From: Treponema sp.
GTDB lineage: Bacteria; Spirochaetota; Spirochaetia; Treponematales; Breznakiellaceae
Length of the DNA: 64,000 nucleotides
Assembly (NCBI GenBank): GCA_009777735.1
Contig: WRLF01000007.1
Coordinates: 1-64,000 of the forward strand
Direction: 5' to 3'
Shown here: piece by piece, positions 59,039 through 64,000 of the stretch
Position numbering within the stretch: the stretch's first letter is position 1
Layout: each line of letters begins with the position of its first letter
Notes under the pieces: model-generated
Told to the model about the DNA's origin: nothing
Database searches by the model: none
The model's input: the letters and a program-made list of their open reading frames with translations, nothing else
Made by a program: the position numbers and the translations under genes

Positions 59039-59884
59039 CTACCTTCCTTCAATGGCAGCGATTATTTCTTCCGCCCAGGCTGCATATCCGGGCGCCGCCA
59101 AATGCAGTAAATCCGGATCGTACAAATGCGTAACCAATGTTCCGTCAGGATTTTGGAAAACAGGCAGCAGGTCTATGTAATGAATGTTAAAATACCCGTC
59201 AAAAGTCTCCAGTATCGGATTTATCTCATTTATTTTCGCCATGTTTGTTTCGCCGGATCGGGGCAGTACCGGAAATAACAGTATTTTTGTCTGCGGCGAT
59301 TTCCAGTTGATTATTTTGCAAATGGTACCGACACCTGCCGCAATTTCCTCTGCAGCCCGTGTTATATTATGAGAGGGGGTATTGCCCACGTTATTTGTTC
59401 CCAGCAAAAGTGTCACATATTCGGGGCTGTAATCGTCGGGAAATATGCCGTTAAGCAGCCGGTAGATGACATGCTGGGTTTGATCCCCGCCGATACCCAT
59501 ATTGATAATCTTGTCTGCGCCGTACCGGTTTCTGAGCATATTCCATGACTCTATGCCCGGGCCGTCTTCAGCCAATACGCCTCTGAAACCTGCGGTAATA
59601 CTGTCTCCAAGAAAATAAATTTTAGTTTCGGGCCTGCGTGCCGCGCTCCGCGACTGGTCTCTGAATAAACCTGCCCACAATTCAGGTAAAAAAGAACGCT
59701 GCTGCACCGGCGTCAGTGCGGCGCAATTGGGATTAACCCTTGCAAGCAGTTCGTCTATGGGATTATCCCCGGGATCGCCGAAATCAATCATCATTATCGG
59801 CGCACTGTTCGTTTTGCAGGCGGAAATACTCAGAACAAACAGAGTAATGAGAATTACAGTAAAAAAACCTTTTTTCATAACCAT
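59039..59884 (-). CDS. SGNH/GDSL-family esterase lipoprotein
   Basis: There are 281 residues with lipobox SISAC (Cys23). The SGNH blocks are IYFLGDSITAG (catalytic Ser), NMGIGGDQT (Gly), LLLGTNNVGN (Asn) and DPDLLHLAAPGY (Asp and His). The family deacetylates sugars or lipids. It lies two bases before the 56808-59036 gene and 31 bases after a paralogue of it, so it probably acts on the same surface-bound glycan. Confidence 0.9.
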   Translation of the reverse strand: MVMKKGFFTVILITLFVLSISACKTNSAPIMMIDFGDPGDNPIDELLARVNPNCAALTPVQQRSFLPELWAGLFRDQSRSAARRPETKIYFLGDSITAGFRGVLAEDGPGIESWNMLRNRYGADKIINMGIGGDQTQHVIYRLLNGIFPDDYSPEYVTLLLGTNNVGNTPSHNITRAAEEIAAGVGTICKIINWKSPQTKILLFPVLPRSGETNMAKINEINPILETFDGYFNIHYIDLLPVFQNPDGTLVTHLYDPDLLHLAAPGYAAWAEEIIAAIEGR

Positions 59885-59915
59885 GTACTTTCCTCCTCAA
59901 TGGTGCAAGCCCTTT

Positions 59916-62900
59916 TTAATTTCCCGGTGTTAACGGTACTTGCGCGTAACGCATAAAGCGCGGGCGGTAAATATCCCCGTGAGCATCACTCCCGTTTACA
60001 TTGTACGAGACAACCAGTTCATCATCCGTTGAAAGCGCTGGATGCGCTTTTGCATTGTACACATACAGATTTTCGTGGTATTGCGTTGGAATCGTATTAT
60101 GCGGGGTAACCTGCCGGTACAGATTCTGAGCGGTGGTAAAGGGGCCTACCGGACTGGCAGTAGTACTAATACTCATCTGAAGCCAGTCGCTGGAAAAGAG
60201 GGATGTCTCACTGAATATGTGTAAAAACCTGCCCTTATTCGGCCCCGATCTGATCTCGGTCACGCTGAATTCAGTTGTGGGGTCATAATTTGATATCAGC
60301 TTGGGGTTAGCTCTGCTGGATCCCCACGGCTCATTCCTCCATGTGTCATCATTCCATAAATACTGGTATTGATTAAAATTTTCAACATTTTCAGGCCGTA
60401 CACGCGCAGCAATGATCCTGCGGCTGCCTCCTTCATGGTAACCATACACATATATCCAGTTATCGGGGGTTAGCGCACCGGCATGAGCGGTATTGACGAA
60501 CACTGCACAGCCCAAATGCCACCTATTGGCGCTCCCGGATGTTCCTTCTGTAACATTATACAGCCTACCGTCTGTGTTGTTGGTGATTATTGTCCTCGAC
60601 GATTCATTAATCTGATTATTAACGATATCATACCGCACTAAATGCACGCCGATCTGTTCAAAGTCCCAGCCGCCGCCAAAATTGACTTCATTAACTGTAT
60701 AAATATACAGCTTATCGCCGACAACAAATGTATCGCCCAGCCAGTAAAAATGGATCCCCATGCCGCCGGGGGGTGAAATGGCGTTGGTATTAAAAGTCAT
60801 ATTGGCCGACAGGGGGCTGCCGCCGGTGAGAGTTCCCCGTGTGTTGTTCGGCATCCCCCAGCCGCCATACCGGATACCGGTTTCCTGGTCAACATTCTGG
60901 TTCACCGTATCGGAAAAGATAAAAAATGTTCGTTTATCGTTTGGGTTTCTGCCAGGGTCGTAATCTTTTCCGTCAAGGTTAGTCGAATAAATACCGTCTG
61001 CGCCGCCCCAGCCGCGGTCCTGCGGGTAGTGCATAAACAATGCCGTCCAGTCGTTTAGGTAGTCGATATACATGCCTTCGCCGACATACACCCGGATCGC
61101 GCTTAAGCCCGATTGCGATCCGCTGATGGCAGAGCCGCTAATTCTGATAAACCTGGTCATCGTGTTATTCATTTGGACAGTAGCGGAGGGACCCATCCCG
61201 TTATTGCCGGTTCCTGCGGTTATAGTTTGATTTGAGACTATTGGACTCCATTGATACGGGTTTGTGCTGTGAATGTTGCCGTCCGAAGCGCTTACCGTTA
61301 CCGTACTCAAGCCCCGGTTTGTATTGCCGGCGCCATTGTAGTTCCAGATCACTACTTTTTGAACCGGATACCTTCCGTGCAGGTCAATGTCAAAAGTCCC
61401 TGTGGAACCGGATGTAAAAAACATGTGGTCGGGATTGTTTGAATGCAGGGCATTGTCGCTGGTTGGGTGCGATAACCCTGCGCCGTTTGTCAGGTTATAA
61501 TAAGCAGGTGCGGGCAGGGTTGTTCTGACATTATAAATGGGAGAAGCGGCAATGTAAGCGCCCCGGTACACTTCATTTCTATAACGGAAAAGCCGCACTT
61601 CGCTCAAACCGAATTGCCCGCCCCAGTTGCCGTTGTTGTCCTGCGGCGAAATTCTGATATACCTTGCGCTTATGCCTCCGAAGTTAATAAACGAATCATC
61701 GGCGAGGTTCGTTGCCGATAATCGTGCCGCTCCGCTTGCACGCTTTAGCGTAAAGCTGCCCAGGTTTGTGTAAGCAGCATTATCATTTGAATACGAAACA
61801 GTAACATCACGCAGACCGTCTGCTCCGGTGCCTCCGTTGTGGTTCCAAATATGCAGTTCGCCCAACTGGTCGATATGGCCTATGTCGAAAATAAAATCCC
61901 TGCGACTGCCGGAAAACATGTTTGCAGTATTATTGTCATGAAAATGAATGCGCCCTATTCTGCCGCCGCTCATTCCTCGGTTATTGCTTACTGCGGCGTA
62001 GGCTGAATCAAACGCGGTAAGCCTGATGAGTTCTCCAGCCTGGCCGGACTCAGTAACAAATACCGGCGGCGGCGGCGGTTCGTAGAGAGCATAGTTCACA
62101 TGGGGGTCAGGAGTATCATGCCAGCGGCGAGTCAGCGCAAACCGGAGCCTTCCATCTGCATTCCCCTCGATAATATTCCCCAAAATCGTTTTATTGCCTG
62201 CAATGGATGTATTGCCGATACTCTGTTTTGGGCCTTGAACATCATCACCTACATAAGTATTTGCCAGTATTGTTGCCGCTGGTATATCTTTTCTGTCTAT
62301 TTCTTCATGCAGGGCTGCGTATGCATCAATCCATGATATATCCAGCGTATAGTTATCTCCGACAGTCATTCCATCGGCTGATCCGGCGACGGTATACTCG
62401 CCTTCTGCAGCTATTGTATTTCCGGCTTTAGCGGCATCGCTGTTAAATACCATGAAAGTGCCGTCATTATAATAATACATCCAAAACAAATCAGTTACGT
62501 TAGGGACGGGGTTCGCATCATTACCGTCACCGCCCCTGCGCCATGAAGAAACAACATCAGGTTCGGGAATGGGGGCAAATGTTACTGATACGCTTGCAGA
62601 ATTTCCCGATGCCGAATTGACCGTTACCAAAGACGCGCCGGTAAAGGTAAAGTTTCCGCTTAAGCTGGAAAAATGGTAACTTCCGTTTGCGCTGAGGGTA
62701 AGGTCTGCGCGTATGCTGCTCCCGGTATCACTGGAAAAAATTTCTTTTTCGTCAATGAGCAAGTTAATGCCGCCGGCAACCCGGTACCATGCAATTGTCC
62801 CGTTGTATTGCGAAGAGTTAAATGCACGCTCCGGCACCCTGCGGTTTAACGGGGAGGCAAATTTGCCGCTCAGGTTAAAGTCGGTTAACCCCGGAGGCGC

Positions 62901-63326
62901 CGCCGTTGGAAACGCCAGGAATACGGTACTGCTTAAAGGATCATAGTTGATGTTTTGTGCGTAGGTGTGGGAAAAACTATTCGCGGTAAGGCCTGTCAGT
63001 GTAAACCCGGTTTTAACGGTTATTACAGCGGCGGCGCTGTATACGGTGCCCAGCACGAAGGGGCCTGTGTGGAGATTCCCGCCTGCCGTCCAGGTTATTG
63101 CCAGTGAATATTGCTCGTTTTCGTGAACAGTCAGCGGGGTAATGCCTTCTGCCGGCACAGGAATCCGGTGGGTAAGGTTAGTATGGCTTACCACGGTTGG
63201 CCCTTCAGGCGGCGGAGATGGGGGAGGTGTACTGCCTGTATTGCAAGCTGTAAAATAAACAATTCCCAGGAGCGCTGCCATAGCTACGGTACGGCCAATC
63301 CATTTCTTTTTCATCTTTTTCACCAT
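59916..63326 (-). CDS. large lipoprotein: repeat domains, two discoidin-like modules, DUF5005-like domain
   Basis: The protein has 1136 residues with lipobox FTAC (Cys28). The N-terminal third holds two or three beta-sandwich repeats (EQYSLAITW, GFTLTGLTANSF, SSQYNGTIAWY) like those of the 45278 lipoprotein, then a segment with WMYYYNDGTFMVF. From about 470 it parallels the 56808 protein: FDIGHIDQLGELHIWNHN, RYIRISPQDN, HGRYPVQKVVIWNYN, ADGIYSTNLDGKDYDPGRNPNDKRTFFIFSD. It is probably a surface glycan-binding or -degrading protein. Confidence 0.76.
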   Translation of the reverse strand: MVKKMKKKWIGRTVAMAALLGIVYFTACNTGSTPPPSPPPEGPTVVSHTNLTHRIPVPAEGITPLTVHENEQYSLAITWTAGGNLHTGPFVLGTVYSAAAVITVKTGFTLTGLTANSFSHTYAQNINYDPLSSTVFLAFPTAAPPGLTDFNLSGKFASPLNRRVPERAFNSSQYNGTIAWYRVAGGINLLIDEKEIFSSDTGSSIRADLTLSANGSYHFSSLSGNFTFTGASLVTVNSASGNSASVSVTFAPIPEPDVVSSWRRGGDGNDANPVPNVTDLFWMYYYNDGTFMVFNSDAAKAGNTIAAEGEYTVAGSADGMTVGDNYTLDISWIDAYAALHEEIDRKDIPAATILANTYVGDDVQGPKQSIGNTSIAGNKTILGNIIEGNADGRLRFALTRRWHDTPDPHVNYALYEPPPPPVFVTESGQAGELIRLTAFDSAYAAVSNNRGMSGGRIGRIHFHDNNTANMFSGSRRDFIFDIGHIDQLGELHIWNHNGGTGADGLRDVTVSYSNDNAAYTNLGSFTLKRASGAARLSATNLADDSFINFGGISARYIRISPQDNNGNWGGQFGLSEVRLFRYRNEVYRGAYIAASPIYNVRTTLPAPAYYNLTNGAGLSHPTSDNALHSNNPDHMFFTSGSTGTFDIDLHGRYPVQKVVIWNYNGAGNTNRGLSTVTVSASDGNIHSTNPYQWSPIVSNQTITAGTGNNGMGPSATVQMNNTMTRFIRISGSAISGSQSGLSAIRVYVGEGMYIDYLNDWTALFMHYPQDRGWGGADGIYSTNLDGKDYDPGRNPNDKRTFFIFSDTVNQNVDQETGIRYGGWGMPNNTRGTLTGGSPLSANMTFNTNAISPPGGMGIHFYWLGDTFVVGDKLYIYTVNEVNFGGGWDFEQIGVHLVRYDIVNNQINESSRTIITNNTDGRLYNVTEGTSGSANRWHLGCAVFVNTAHAGALTPDNWIYVYGYHEGGSRRIIAARVRPENVENFNQYQYLWNDDTWRNEPWGSSRANPKLISNYDPTTEFSVTEIRSGPNKGRFLHIFSETSLFSSDWLQMSISTTASPVGPFTTAQNLYRQVTPHNTIPTQYHENLYVYNAKAHPALSTDDELVVSYNVNGSDAHGDIYRPRFMRYAQVPLTPGN

Positions 63327-63328
63327 CC

Positions 63329-64000
63329 TTAATTATTTTGCGGCGACAGAGGCACTTGCGCATAACGGATGAAACGCGGGCGGTATATGTCCGCGTTACC
63401 GCCGCCCTGGAATCCTCCAATTGAATCACCGCCCTGACCTCCGTTTACATTATACGTTATTACCAGTTCACCATCGGTCGAAATTGCCGGATGCGCTTTA
63501 CCGTTGTAGGAATACATGCCAAGACCGCCGTCTTTCTGGTCTTCTACCGGAATCGTCAGGAACGGACTTGTAGCAAAGTAAACCTGCCTCATGTTGGTAA
63601 AATCACCATAAGGGGAATCGGCAACCCTGATACGGACCCACCGGTTAAAAAATTGGGTGTCCATATAGACCTGGTAGTATTTGCCTGCATCCGGCCCGCT
63701 TCTCACTTCGTGTATGCTGCATTCACCGGCGAACTCGGTTTGATTACTTGGGTTTAAAAATTTTTGGTTGGATACAGATTTACCCCAGGGTTGATTTTGC
63801 CATTGGTTATTGTTATAGAGGTACTCAATTTTGGTGAAATCTTCCACATCTTCGGGTTTTACCCGCGCGACAATCAGCCTGCGTGCGCCCCATTGGCCGA
63901 CGGGAACATTGGCAACACCGTAAATATATATATACCCGTCGGGGTTAAGTGCCCCGGCGGCTGCGGTATTTTCAAATATAGCGCTGCCTAAAGACCAGCC
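63329..64000 (-). CDS. third paralogous discoidin/DUF5005-like lipoprotein, 5' end outside the window
   Basis: The visible C-terminal 223 residues continue upstream past any start to the window edge (GWSLGSAIFENTAAAGALNPDG). They match the ends of the two paralogues: FTKIEYLYNNNQWQNQPWG, YYQVYMDTQFFNRWVRIRVADSP, GKAHPAISTDGELVITYNVNGG, RPRFIRYAQVPL. It ends two bases before the 59916-63326 gene's start region and is likely the operon's earlier member. Confidence 0.8.
   Translation of the reverse strand, partial: GWSLGSAIFENTAAAGALNPDGYIYIYGVANVPVGQWGARRLIVARVKPEDVEDFTKIEYLYNNNQWQNQPWGKSVSNQKFLNPSNQTEFAGECSIHEVRSGPDAGKYYQVYMDTQFFNRWVRIRVADSPYGDFTNMRQVYFATSPFLTIPVEDQKDGGLGMYSYNGKAHPAISTDGELVITYNVNGGQGGDSIGGFQGGGNADIYRPRFIRYAQVPLSPQNN

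Overview
The window looks like a chromosomal segment of a Treponema-like spirochaete, probably host-associated. Pointers are the long PPi-type phosphofructokinase with GGDD and PKTIDGD motifs, an archaeal/spirochaete-type UMP kinase, a CHASE2 adenylate cyclase clustered with FecR and beta-barrel proteins, many spirochaete-style lipoproteins, superoxide reductase and bacteriohemerythrin as an anaerobe's oxygen defence, and a yebC-ruvC-ruvA-ruvB cluster. This assignment is inferred from protein families; no database search was possible.

Layout. 0-7 kb: a URO-D/MtaA-type enzyme, a beta-barrel gene fused to the tail of a sugar-binding protein gene, tRNA-Arg(TCG) with a highly structured insert at its 3' end, ettA, two palindromic elements, and a ccdA plus thioredoxin-like pair. 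7-21 kb (minus strand): a long operon-like run of tRNA-synthesis, zinc-ribbon, lipoprotein, cyclase, FecR and beta-barrel genes, then a large beta-helix/GLUG surface lipoprotein. 21-35 kb: superoxide reductase, thiI with its cysteine desulfurase, thrA, glycerol-1-phosphate dehydrogenase, an aminotransferase, a TIM-barrel isomerase, hisS, neuB, then yebC-ruvC-[foreign EFR1 gene]-ruvA-ruvB. 35-51 kb: DUF3006 plus ComEC-like hydrolase, bacteriohemerythrin, queA, MFS and EamA transporters, a flavodoxin-fold reductase, a DUF4139 protein, pfp, surface proteins, UMP kinase, an ECF sigma/anti-sigma/secreted-protein operon, and cysS. 51-54.5 kb: a scarred, repeat-rich region with a Rpn/PD-(D/E)XK gene, broken copies of cysS and Rpn pieces, REP-like palindromes, and two small membrane-associated genes between long direct repeats. 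54.5-64 kb: a coiled-coil nuclease-like gene, murB, a DUF456 gene, tRNA-Leu(GAG), then three paralogous discoidin-domain lipoproteins with an SGNH hydrolase between them; the last runs off the window.

The most unusual property is the invasion of genes and promoters by short repeats. Tandem 7-bp repeats of varying sequence lie in frame inside ileS, queA and cysS. They also encode the hydrophobic core of two signal peptides and sit directly upstream of the -10 boxes of ettA, ruvA, cysS and pfp; three of those -10 boxes are placed so that transcription would start at the ATG. A second family, a palindrome around CACCCGGAGGTG, is inserted in frame in ileS, hisS, queA and the DUF3006 gene. A third, GGTGNCNGNCACC, is scattered between genes and forms the end of the hemerythrin gene. 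The structured element bounded by a duplicated tRNA-Arg 3' end, which folds on paper into a closed multibranch structure, is the best candidate for an undescribed element.
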